Positions 38,801 to 49,795 of a stretch of 64,000 nt of DNA are shown here, piece by piece. The notes beneath the pieces were generated by a model, which did not search any database, was not told where the DNA came from, and worked only from the letters and a program-made list of their open reading frames with translations. Made by a program: the position numbers and the translations under genes. Origin of the DNA: Brachypodius melanocephalos (Eukaryota > Chordata > Aves > Passeriformes > Pycnonotidae); contig VZSR01002355.1 of NCBI GenBank assembly GCA_013398615.1, positions 158,977-222,976 on the forward strand, given 5' to 3'. The stretch's first letter is position 1, and every line of letters begins with the position of its first letter.

Positions 38801-40103
38801 CATCCAAACAGCATCATCCGATGGGATCCAGCAGCACTCCCAAGGAGCTCCCTAAATTAAAATCTGTCTGACCTTTACCAAGCCCCATGTGTGCTGAGAT
38901 GGATGGCACACATCTGGTGCTGTTTGAGGCAGACCCAGACTGCCACAAGCAGTGAGATGCGTGCCTAAAAAGCAGGTGAAGTTGAAGTTTCTTCAGCACA
39001 CTACAGATTTATTCCTCCTGCTGCTTCTTCCAACCTTTATTTCTAGGGGGTTCCAAAACAGCCAGGGCGACTTTTGATGTCAAGAATCTCCACAGTACTT
39101 GATATTAATACTTTACTGGGGACACCTACCACTTCCCTCATTTGAAAAAGTGCTTTGCTACCTTCTAGCAGGTAGGAACTTTAAATAACAGGCTGCAGCC
39201 TTGCCATACAGAGAAGGTTTCTCCTCAAATTAACAGTAGTCATTATGGTCCAGAGTACTGAAAGAAGGAGCTGAAGAGTACACCAGGTGTCCTAGCAGCA
39301 GTAAATCACCTTAACTGGGCCAGAGGAATTAATAGTTTAGAAAAAGGAGCTACACTGACATATACTGTAGGTTTCACAAGCAAGAATAACCTTTTCTAGT
39401 TAGAAATAATATCTTTTTTAATAAGTAGGAAATATTGTATAGGTTCACTACCCTTTTATGCTGGATCACTGGAACAGGCCCAGAATATTTTGATTAATCC
39501 ATGACATATAGGGATGATGATCCTCACAGGAATTCTTTGAATGTGTGTTCCAAATATTCATTTCCCTCCCTCTGATCCTTATCCAGTACTTCTCTATTCC
39601 TTAGAGAGTGAATGGTTTGGGACAGTAACCACATGTAAGAGTGGTGCCTAAAACAGTTGCAGTAGTGGCTACAGAGCCAAAAATTGCCCCACTCCTCTGG
39701 TGGCATGCAAAGCTAATTTTCTCCTGGACCTGTGAAATATGAAGAAGTATTGTCTCAAAAGTCTCAGCGGCACTTCTCTGGAAGCCCTATAACAGAAATG
39801 TGTCTGTGAAAGCACACCAATGTTAAGAATGATACAATTCCACATTTCAGGTTAGCAGTGAGGGTCATAGTTTTACCAGCGTCGTGTAATTTCCCTCTTA
39901 CTGGACTGCTAAGTTGAAGAATTTTGAAAGATACAAAGATGTCTCTATTTAAGATCTCTACATTCTGGGAAAATTCTTCTATCTAAGTGGACCTGCTAGA
40001 AGGTCCCACAGTTAATTAGGGTGAGGAAATTGCTTTTGTAATTCTATTTACAATGGCTGTGCTTACAGCAGCTTAATTTCTTGAATTGTTTATGTATGTG
40101 CAG
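35878..40103 (+). other. SYNPO2 intron 2 (4.2 kb)
   Basis: A GT-AG intron between the PDZ exon and exon 3. It holds a short GGATCAG repeat at 37079 and a GC/CpG-richer pocket at about 38090-38300. A 242-codon - strand open frame (37541-38269) overlaps that pocket; it matches no family I know and has no supporting splice or start context. The rest shows nothing I can name. The last bases before exon 3 contain an in-frame ATG at 40096. Confidence 0.85.
37079..37129 (+). repeat. GGATCAG minisatellite-like repeat, four copies
   Basis: GGATCAG occurs at 37079, 37093, 37107 and 37123, a spacing of 14, 14 and 16 bases with partly similar spacers. Looks like a short degenerate tandem array. Confidence 0.7.
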
Positions 40104-40894
40104 ATCCTCCAGTGGAATAAATGAGACCTTGAGTGCTGAAAGAGAAAATGGGAAGCACGAGGACATAAGAATTGAGGACTATAGGGAGAACACCACACTG
40201 CAAGTGAACACGGCACAAGAGATACCCCGTGGAGATCTATGCATCACGGAGATTTACAGCAGGACTCACCACGGAGCAGCAGAGAGCAACACACACTTTC
40301 CTGAAACAAAACAAGAGACCACACAGAGCCACAGAATCCCTGCTAAAGTGACAGGCACCCCCAAAGTGATCGTGACAGACGAGGCTGCTGGCACAGGGAC
40401 CACAGAAGACAGGCCGGGTGCTGTGGTTGAGCTGCAGTTGTCCCTCTCAAAGGACACTCACAAGGCCACCAATGCTCCTGCTGTGACTCTCTTGGGGGCA
40501 CAAAAGTGCCCCCCTGCAGGCAGAGCAGCCAGTGCCCAAGAGGACGGGGGCAGCCCCCTCATCGCGGTTCCCCTGGCTGTGAAGGAGGGCAACATCCAGT
40601 GGTCAAACAAAGTAGTCCACTTTTCCAGCAGCAAGGAGGTCAAGAGGATCCAAAGTGCAGCTCCATCTATCCCCAGGGTGGAGGTGATCCTCGACTGCTC
40701 AGGCAGGGAGAAGGAAGCGCCCAGGTCTCCGTCTGACAGGGGGTGTGTTGATTCTCAAGTAGAAGGAGGGCAGTCAGAAGCACCTCCTTCCCTGCTCTCC
40801 TTTGCAGTCTCACCACAAGCCACAGTGCAGGGAGAAGACAGCAAGCACTCGGAAAAGGAGCACAGACCTCTCAAGCACAGGGCAAGGCACGCAA
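40104..40894 (+). CDS. SYNPO2: SYNPO2 exon 3: linker after PDZ domain
   Basis: A 791-base internal exon. Its first base completes an Arg codon with exon 2, giving KR-SSSGINETLS, and its last base begins an Arg codon finished by exon 4. It encodes about 263 residues of mostly disordered, Ser/Thr/Glu-rich sequence. Family landmarks are PGAVVELQLSLSKD, PRVEVILDCS, CVDSQVEGGQSEAPPSLLSF, and the basic end HRPLKHRARHA just before the splice. These segments align with the matching part of mammalian SYNPO2, while the stretches between are much less alike, as usual for this linker. The donor is CAA|GTGAGT. If the donor is not used, the frame runs on for 28 codons to a TAG at 40978-40980. The acceptor is preceded by TTATGTATGTGCAG, a modest pyrimidine tract. 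Confidence 0.93.
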
Positions 40895-43800
40895 GTGAGT
40901 ATGTCCCATCTAATCATCTGCACTGCCTGGGGGCATCTTTTGGAGCTTTAGATAGAATTTCAGGATTTAGAGTGCATTAGAAAAAAGTGGGTTTTTTCTG
41001 CAGTTTTCTAACTTTCCCTGTCTCTTTTTCTTTTAAATGATGTTTCTATTCTTGCTTTATATATCTCTTCAGGGTGATACAATGCTCCTGGTGATGAGCC
41101 AAGAGTGTACCCGTGCCTTAACTGCACTGAATAACTTCACTTAGCAGACTTCCACTTTGAAATTAACTCCTGACTTTGTCCGACTAAAAATACTTACATC
41201 TCCAGAAAGGGCTGAATTCTGCTGGTCTTCTAACTCATATTCAGTGGCAATCTGTAAAATATTAACAAAAGGAGCAAGTTGCTTGTACATGTCTAAGTGA
41301 ATCCTGTGGGTTTCTCCTTTTATAGCAAAAGCTTTGCGTTGTCATTTGCATCATCTAAAACCAAAGCCATGCCACTGCTTTGAAAAGTTAATAAAAAAGT
41401 CTAGCAGCAAAGCTTGATGCCGTCTGCAGAGGAGATCTTGACAGACACCAGCATGTGTGTAACTGTTACATGATCCTTTTGGTTTTGTCAGCCTTCTCTA
41501 GACTGTAAAGTGAACATGTTATTTCTCCTGACTCCCAGACCCAGAGGTCAGCTTCAAAATGTGTCCAAGAAGTGTCCAAGCAAACTTGGAGCCAATATTG
41601 ATTAACCGGGGGTAGATGAGTATTATTTCTTAATTAAGCTATTTATTTCTTTGCTATTTTATTCATCTGGGACCTTTCTATTGGTTGCTTGCTCCCTCCC
41701 AGCAATGTGAAGAATCCTGTCTGGGGATTTAGCAGCAGTATGTCAAAGGTGCTTGAATGTGTGCAGTGAGATACTGTAGCAACAAACTATTTCATATGCA
41801 GCGTTGGAACTCCTCTGCTAACCCACTGCTAATTCCACTGGAAGCATATTTTTAGCAGGATAACCATTTGTGTCTCACTGGCAAGTGGATTAGGCAGTTA
41901 CTTATGCCTAAGTGTCTGTATGCAACCCACATATTTTGGCCATATTAAATGAAGTATAAAAGAAAAGTGCATATGCTTCACATTTTGGCTGTGAAGTCAG
42001 AACCAACTGTGGGACTGTGCCTGCATTTCTTAGGGAATTACTTGCACTGCCTGTCTTAAAAGGCAAAAGTACAAAGAATGAGCTACTTTTTACATGATAA
42101 GTTCTTCTTTCAAGAAGAACAGAAGTCCTGTCCTTTTCCCACATCAACTATGACAATCTCGGTCTCTTCTAGACTAGTGGTGGGTCATTATCCTTAGGGA
42201 CCACTGATTGAATACGAATTTTTTAATTGTTATTACTATAATAATAATTATTATTAATAATATTATTATTAACCTGTCCACACATTAGAAAAAGCCAATC
42301 GCCAAGCTCAGCTAACGCTCTGTGTGCAGCAAATACTACGCATGCTTTCTGCAAAATTAGAAGTTATAATGCAGCATTTAAGTCTGAACTGGAGAAGAGC
42401 TTCTATTATGGGTGTTTGACCTCTCTAGCAGAAATTTTCTCTGTAAATATTATTCAGATTATGCTTACCTGAATAGCTAGCGCTCTAACACTAAAAGCCA
42501 TAGTTTTGGGAAACACCTTCAGTGACTATTGTAAGCACTTGGATTGTCACAGGACTGAGCCAAGGATTTTACAATTCGGCTCTCCAACAATAAAATATTA
42601 CAAATTGCTGGTTTGGGTGCCACGCTCTTTTGTCTTTTATAGATTCTTGTGAGGACCATCAGTCCAGTTGTGCAGTCATCTGGCATAATGGCAAAACTCC
42701 AATTGTCTTTAATAGGAGAAGTACCAGACTCCATCTACTGACACGGCTAAAAGGATCATGACTAGAAAATACACGGCATGGCTTTCTCTATTAACTTTGT
42801 TCTATTTATGCCAGCAAAAGATACTAAATAATTTACTGTTCTCGTATTTTTTTAATCAGAGGCATTTTTTTTTTTCTCATGGCTGTTGATTTAGTCAGGA
42901 ATAGCTTAAACTGCAGGTTTTTTGAAGGGAGGAGCTATTGAGGCTGTCATTGATGAGATCCAGTGTTAGAGCACGAGGAAGGGAAAGCAGCAGGGACACC
43001 ACCTGGCTAGCACGGCCCCATGAGGCACACGCTCAGTGTCCCTTTACAGGGAAGCAGTCACACTGATGTCCAGTGCATCCATCAGCTTTGCAGCTGCATC
43101 TGTTCCTCTTTCACACGACCTGATGAAAACCAGTGGTTTATGCTTTCAGAAATACTGTCATTGATCCTCCAGTGAACACCCTTGAGATGTTAGTTGAGTC
43201 TCCTTGGTTCTGTTCTTCAATGTGTATTCACTCTTGCCACATTTGCAAAATAAATACTCTGTACATTTTATATCTTACAGAACTTATATTTCAGGCGAGT
43301 AATGCTTGTTAAAAGGAGTACTGTGGACAAACTCCCACATCTACCAAGGGGCTGAAATGCTAATATTTTCTGTGTATGCCTTCTGCGTGCTTTTCAACAG
43401 ATAATACAGAGTAGCATACTGACTTTTAGCACGTTTGCAATTTATATAGGAGTAAAAGAAACACCTAAATGGCAGAAGCTGCTGCCACTGTCAGAATCTG
43501 CTCAGTTTCATTTGGTCTCCGATATTAAGCAGCCATGGGCCTGCCTGGCTGGGAATGGCTGCTGTAAGCCTAGGAACTTGTAGTCAAATACTTGGAGAAT
43601 ACCGGACCAGAAACTGGATAAATGAGAAAGTATCACCTGCCTGTTGGTGCTGGGAATAAAAATTAAGAATGCTGCAAATAAAGACACATGTAATGTTCCT
43701 GCTTAGCTAAGAGAGTCCTAAAGAAAGTGATGTAGCCTTTGAACTTGCATGGGTGTGTCTCCAAGGAATGCAGGGTATGGATTTTATAACACAGTTGATA

Positions 43801-43950
43801 CTGTGAGAAAAACTCGAGCATAATGAACTTTCCGTACAAAAGAAACGTTCTCACATTTAACAAATTTCAGTACAGAATAATGCACCTGTTAGTCTCCCTG
43901 TAATTTCGCAGGCCGCGTGAATTTAACCTGCCCTTTGATTCTTTCCACAG
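40895..43950 (+). other. SYNPO2 intron 3 (3.1 kb)
   Basis: A GT-AG intron (GTGAGT ... CTTTCCACAG). Apart from an AT trinucleotide-like tract at 42231 and a T-run near 42865 I see nothing in it. Open frames are all below 80 codons and unlike known proteins. Confidence 0.88.
42231..42272 (+). repeat. AT-rich ATT/AAT trinucleotide tract
   Basis: About 40 bases made almost only of ATA, AAT and TTA units, running TATTACTATAATAATAATTA and on. It is partly self-complementary, so it may fold back. A microsatellite in intron 3. Confidence 0.8.
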
Positions 43951-46166
43951 GGCTCCGGCGAAGCGAGAGCCTGTCGGAGAAGCAGGTGAAAGAAGCCAAA
44001 TCTAAATGTAAAAGTATTGCACTGCTGCTGACAGCAGCTCCCAACCCCAATTCCAAGGGGGTGTTGATGTTCAAGAAGCGCCGCCAAAGGGCCAGGAAAT
44101 ACACTTTAGTCAGCTACGGGACCGGGGAGCTAGAACGTGACGAGGACGAGGGGGAAGAGGGTGAAGGTGAAGAGGGGGACAAGGAAAACGCTTTTGAGGT
44201 GAGTTTGCTTGCAACAAGCGAGTCGGAAATAGATGAAGATTTCTTCTCTGACATTGACAAGGACGGTAAGATCGTGACCTTTGACTGGGACAGCGGTCTG
44301 CTCGAGGTGGAAAAGAAGACAAAAAGTGGAGAGGAGATGCAGACGCTCGCAGACAGCACAGGGAAAGGGGCCCTCATGTTTGCCAAGAGGCGGCAGAGGA
44401 TGGATCAGATTACAGCGGAGCAAGAGGAGATGAAGGCAAGCGCAGTGCAGACAGAGGAGCAGAGGGAAACCACCGTGACAGAGAACTTCCAGAAAGTGAG
44501 CTCTTCCATCTATCAATCCAAAGAGGAGGAAATGTCAAGACAGCAGACCTGTGTGAGCAGAAGCTACACAGACGTGAGCCAGAATCACAGCAAAGTGGTA
44601 CAACAAAATGGCTTTGGCTTAGCACCTGGCACAAACCTCTCTTTTCAGTCCTCTGCAGCTCAAAACCCAGGATCCTTGAATAAAACAGCAAAACCCTTCC
44701 CTTCTGCAGTTCAAAACCGAGCAGCTGCTCCATTTTCACCCGTAAGAAATGTCACCAGTCCCCTTTCAGATGCTGCAGCACCACCTCCTTACTGCTCTGT
44801 CAGCCCCCCAGCTGAGGCTTTCTACAGACCTGTCTCAGCCCCTGTGGCCAGCAAGGCTGCCCCGCCCGCGTGGGCAGCCACGGAGCCCACGGAACACATC
44901 GCGTCCAGGGATGAGAGGATCGCCGTGCCAGCCAAAAGAACCGGGATACTGCAGGAGGCCAAGAGAAGAAGCACCTCCAAACCTATGTTCAATTTCAAAG
45001 ACGCACCCAAAGTAAGTCCTAATCCTGCCCTGCTGTCCCTTGTACACAATGCAGAGGGCAAAAAAGGGACTGGAGCTGGTTTTGAGTCAGGACCTGAAGA
45101 AGACTACCTCAGTTTGGGAGCAGAAGCTTGCAATTTCATGCAGACTCAAGCATCTAAACAAAAGGCCCCTCCTCCCGTTGCTCCAAAGCCGTCACTCAAG
45201 GTGTCTCCTTCTGCTGGTACTCCAGTTTCACCAGTCTGGTCGCCTTCAGTTGCGGCTCCCAACAAGCCTCCTTCTTTCCCAGCGCCAGCCTCACCTCAGG
45301 CAGCGTATCCTGCACCACCCAAATCTCCACAGTATCCTCATTCTCCCGTCCATCCCCCAAGCACTCTGGACCTTGCCGGTCCTTTCAAAGGGCCTCAGGC
45401 CAGCCTGGCGAGTCCAAACCTTCCCCCCAAGGCAACACCAGTCACCCCAAGCGCTGGAGAAACAAAGCCTCCCTTTGAGATGCCACCAGCTATGAGTGGG
45501 AAAGGAGCGCAGCTGTTCGCCAGGAGGCATTCCCGAATGGAGAAGTATGTGGTGGATTCAGAGACTGTGCAGGCAAACAGGGCACGAGCCTCATCTCCAA
45601 CTCCATCTTTACCAGCTTCTTGGAAATATTCATCCAATGTCCGAGCACCTCCGCCCGTTGCTTATAATCCCCTCCACTGCCCGTCCTACCCTCCTGCTGC
45701 TACCAAGCCTTCCTCTAAGGCCTCCGCTGCTACCAAAAACACAAAAAGAAAACCTAAGAAAGGTCTCAATGCTTTGGATATCATGAAACATCAACCTTAC
45801 CAACTCGATCCGTCTTTATTTACCTTCCAACCTCCTAAGGAGAGCCTTGCCATGAAGCAGACGTCGAAGCTGCCCGCTTCCAAGCAAATGCTGCCTTTGC
45901 CTTCCTACCTTCCACCTGGTGCTGGCTCTCCTACAAGGGCCCGGCCTTCTTCGGTGTACTCCGTGCCAGCCTACGGTTCCCAGCCTTCGTTCCCGTCCAA
46001 CGCCTCTCTCCCAGGAAATGAATCGTATTCACCCACGGGCTACTCCGCGTTTTCTAAGCCAGAAACCACCACGTCCTCTTTGTTTACTGCTCCGAGGCCA
46101 AAATTTTCAGCCAAGAAAGCCGGCGTCACCGCACAGGTGTGGAAGCCATCGATCATTCGGGAGTAA
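43951..46166 (+). CDS. SYNPO2: SYNPO2 exon 4: main actin-binding and signalling region, short C-terminus
   Basis: A large exon of 738 codons plus two leading bases that complete an Arg codon (RLRRSESLSEKQ). In order it encodes: a nuclear localisation signal KKRRQRARK (44073-44099); an acidic stretch (about 44126-44196); a second KG-x-LMF-x-KRR module (44361-44414); a PPPY motif (44781-44792), known in this family to bind the BAG3 WW domain; a 14-3-3 consensus RSTSKP (44967-44984); the conserved EEDYLSLGAEACNFMQ block; a Pro-rich part with PPPVAPKP; a third module GKGAQLFARRHSRMEKYVV (45498-45554); SWKYSSNVRAPPPVAYNP; LNALDIMKHQPYQLDPSLFTF; and the end PRPKFSAKKAGV...VWKPSIIRE, stop TAA at 46164-46166. 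Known for the family: actin, alpha-actinin and filamin binding here. The frame is fully open, with acceptor TTTCCACAG. Antisense and +1 frames here are shadows. Confidence 0.97.
46137..46138 (+). other. SYNPO2: Alternative exon 4 splice donor for long SYNPO2 isoform
   Basis: CAG|GTGTGG lies 30 bases before the exon 4 stop, after the codons for GVTAQ. Cutting here leaves phase 0, and exon 5 opens in phase 0, so the joined frame continues for 188 more codons. The donor is only moderate (GTGTGG instead of GTAAGT), which fits frequent non-use and production of the short form. Confidence 0.75.
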
Positions 46167-47710
46167 ACCCGGTAGCAGAAACTTAGTGTCCGTTTTGCTT
46201 GCAGTCACTGGTTTGCGGTGCTCACCTGGCACACAGACTGTGCCAGTGGTACTCCTTAGCTTACTTAAGAATGTCAGATGTGTCACCTCAAATCCGGGTC
46301 CAAAATGTTTGAACTTTTAAAAGGAATCAAAGCAGGTCAAAAATTTTAGCACATTGATGCATTTTATCAGGTGCTTTATAGACATGGCATCCTGAAATGG
46401 AGAGGCACCATTGTGTGAAGTGAGCAGGACACTAGGTTTTTGCTTTAGGACTACAACAATAGAAACAGTGAGCAATATTCCCGGTATGTCAAATTAACAG
46501 AGAACAGCTTTCTTCCCGTCCCTCTCCCCAGCTGGGTTCTAATTACCTAGGGATTTGAGGACTTTGGTGGTTGTTTTTTTTTTTAAAAGAAGTGCCTTAT
46601 TAACTCATAGTAATACGTATTATTAACACAGCGTAAAATAGATACAGTGTTAGACTCTGGCTGATCACTAGCAGAACACGAGTGGATAGACCTTTGGCCT
46701 GCACAGAGCCTCATGGAATTCACTCAGAATCTGTCCTGCCTCAAAGGTCCTTCCACAGGAATCTCATTGATCAGCCGGGGGCTTAGCTTGTAAGCTATGT
46801 GGATCAGCTGTGATCCAAAATCATGAATTGCCTCTGTGATTTCACAGAGAACGTGCTATAAGAGATGCTGGAGTGCTATGAAGACTAAAAAGCGGTGGAA
46901 AGACAGCTGGACAAATTGTTTAAAATTTCCCATTTTGGGGAAATTCCACATCCCACATGCAGGCATATTTTTTAGCCAGAGTTTGCTTTGAACCCAGCAA
47001 GTATGAGAGAAGCCTGTAAATCAAAATTATTGAGCAGTCAGAGAGGTGAGCTGGGTTTTGCAGCTGCAGTGTAATGCAATGTAATTTCTTGTGAAAGCAC
47101 AGTGACTCAGAACTGGAGGGCTGCCTATAGAGTAGAGCGCTGATTCTTGCTCCCAGAGTAGTCTGTGCCACAGAAATTACCAGTAAATCGTGATTATGAC
47201 CATGTCTTCCTACTGGCCTCTTGTACACATTTCATTGTTTTCTCTTGAGCCTCTACAGTGCTTCTTCCCACTTTAAACCTTTTTACTCTGGTCTTATACT
47301 TTTATCTTTTACTTGTCATGTTGGGGACTAAGGATTGAAATACTGCTACTGGGGAAAACTTAAAGAGCCTGTGGTCTTGAAATGTACTGTGTGATCCTTC
47401 AGTGAACATAGAGCAAATATTTGAGTAGTTTAGCATGGCTTTCATCAGCATCAGTGGTGCTAGGGCTAAAACAAGGTGCTGCTTCTCACACCTAAGGGAA
47501 TCAAAATCCATCCCAGGCGTGAAGCTAAAGATTAAAGCGTAACTCTGTGAATAAAAGTGGCAGAATCTTTTGGCATATTTGTTTAAACTATCATTCAGCT
47601 AGTTACAGACCAGATTATGGACCTTGTACATCATAGCAGGGTTTGTAGAACTATCTATCTCAATGAAGAAAACATTCCTAAGTATGAATAAAATCTCCGT
47701 AGTTTGGTCC
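46167..47710 (+). other. SYNPO2: Probable 3' UTR of the short SYNPO2 form with poly(A) signals
   Basis: Non-coding sequence after the exon 4 stop. AATAAA hexamers occur at 47550-47555 and 47687-47692, and ATTAAA at 47531-47536. Either could end the short transcript. The true cleavage point cannot be read from sequence, so the end given is approximate. When the long form is made, this is intron. Confidence 0.45.
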
Positions 47711-48230
47711 CATGATGGTAACTCAAACTGCAATCAAAGATGAGAAGAATGCATTTGGTTGCACTCCGAGAAAGCAGGCTGAAGTCAAACTCTAATCAAA
47801 CCAATAAGAAGCAATCCTCTGAATTTTGGACCTCCAAAATTCTACTCTCCCCTTTACATTTTAGATTGGGATACTGACTGCATTAGAAGAAAATGACCAA
47901 GGGGTCCATCTCCCCCATAAAATTCAGAAAAAATATAGGAAATTCAGAGGGAAAAAAAATCTGAAAACTCGAGAAATATTTATACTGCATTTATCTGGAA
48001 ATAGAAAGTAGCAATATTTTAGTCCTTTGGAGATCTCCCTTCTACCTGTTTTCCACTGTCGATATCTGTACTTTTCTTCTATCATTAAACTTGTCCCTTT
48101 CCTCTCTGCCTGTTTGCGGCTTTTTTCTTTGGTTCAGCTGCTATTTTCTGTCTTGTTTCACTTCCACGTACAGACTGCCAGTATATTTTTGGGGGAAGCC
48201 TATTTCCTATCCTAGCCCATCAATATGAAA

Positions 48231-48296
48231 TCTCCTCCCTCCCCTGCCTCACCCCTTTCCTCTTCCCTTTCCTCCCTCCCTTCTTCCCCTCTTTCC
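48231..48296 (+). repeat. Polypyrimidine tract, 66 bases
   Basis: C and T only, except one G at 48246 and one A at 48251. Such tracts can form triplex DNA and bind PTB-type splicing repressors. It is about 2 kb after exon 4, but there is no acceptor with an open frame directly behind it. Confidence 0.8.
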
Positions 48297-49778
48297 AAGT
48301 TCAATCTGGAGTTGCACACACTATTTTAGGGAGACTTTAAGACACCAGTATGAGCTCGGAATAAAGATCTCTCCCCAAAGGTAAGTGGTGCTGTGAAGAG
48401 ACTCAGAAATCCAAAGAGCCTCATATTGCCTTCCATGGTTTTGCTTAGTCTCCTCCTGTAAAGCACATCTGTAAATTATAATCATACTTCTGTACCTGTT
48501 CACCCCACCACCAAAAGAACATTTCCCTAATGAGGAGATCTAGAGCAGCTTTGTCCTTCCTCCACAAGGGCTGATAATGATGCCTGTGGCTACGAGACCC
48601 AGGAGCTTGGAAAGTGCATCCATGCTGAAAAGTTGAATTTTCATCACATTTGGATTCAAATACCAGTATTTTATATGGCCTAGAACAATGACAGGAGGAT
48701 TTGTGAAGCACCAGTAAGAGTTAAAACCAAAAGTCTCAATGACATCAGTGCTCTTAACTCAGTTCAGATCTTTCGAAAATCTCATTCAAAGCCCAACACT
48801 GAATTCAATTTCTTATATACACACCATTCTACATGCATGGGACTTGGATCCAGCTTGGCTTCAAGGCTCTTTTTACTAATCAGGTAAGTCTTTAATTCTT
48901 ATTAATATTTCCAAAGGCTGGTCTACCTACAGTAACAGGTCTATCCAAGACGTAGTCTCTCGCAAAGCAGATATTTAGAGGAAAGCTGAGCTGCTCACTA
49001 TCATGGGTCCAGATGAAAAGCTAAAGACAATGTCAAACGTGGCTGAAATGTCAAGGAAATGAATTGTTTGTGTAGAGGACCCATCTGAAATTTCACTTGG
49101 AAAGGGCACTGAGCTTTGGTAAATGGTTTTCTGAAAAAGCTATTAGAATTATTTTGTACAATATGTCAAGGCTGCCAAGATGCAATTGTCATCTTTGCTA
49201 CAGAGGCATATTTAACAGTGAATTTTAAGCCATCACCAATAACAATACTTCCAGTATGTTCACATTAAAAGAGGAATTTAAGTGTTTGATGACTATTTTA
49301 ACACATTTAATTACAGTACAGACTGGAAGTATTATAATGCAGCAGTTTGGATCTCACATTGTAGACAGCCTTTTCATAAAAACAGCTACATCACTCAAGG
49401 GTTAATATATCTTCAATTTATGGCTCAGTTACAAACATCTTACTATAAAACTGAATTGAAAAGTTTTGTTTTGGAGACTAGTGGCTTTCAGATAAAAAGG
49501 TAAAATTTCTGCAGCAAAAATAAAAGACAAAATTTAGTTCTTCAACAAGGAACTGCTTAACTCCTCCTCCCTTCTCTAGAGGAAGCACTCTTACCATGTT
49601 CCTGCTTGACAAAAAATAATATATTATGAAACAACCAGAAAGAGATTTCGATGAACTTTTCCCGTAGGAACATTTATAATGTAAACATTATCATCTCTTA
49701 GAAGTAAGCCTCATTCTTTTGCTTTCTGCTCTCTTAAGGAAGAAACAAAAAATAAGATGTTGAGGTACCAACAGGCTC

Positions 49779-49795
49779 AAAAAAAAAAAAAAAAA
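49779..49795 (+). repeat. Poly(A) run, 17 bases
   Basis: A17 followed by G and A6 in intron 4. No recognisable retrocopy precedes it. Confidence 0.75.

Noticed and set aside
40081..40103. Exon 3 starting at 40081
   Set aside because: The bases before 40104 form a splice acceptor ending in CAG, and the phase needed by exon 2 fits only a start at 40104.
43889..45637. Antisense and shifted frames of 70-151 codons within exon 4 (for example - strand 44130-44516, + strand 45040-45495)
   Set aside because: They are shadows of the strongly coding SYNPO2 frame and have no family features of their own.
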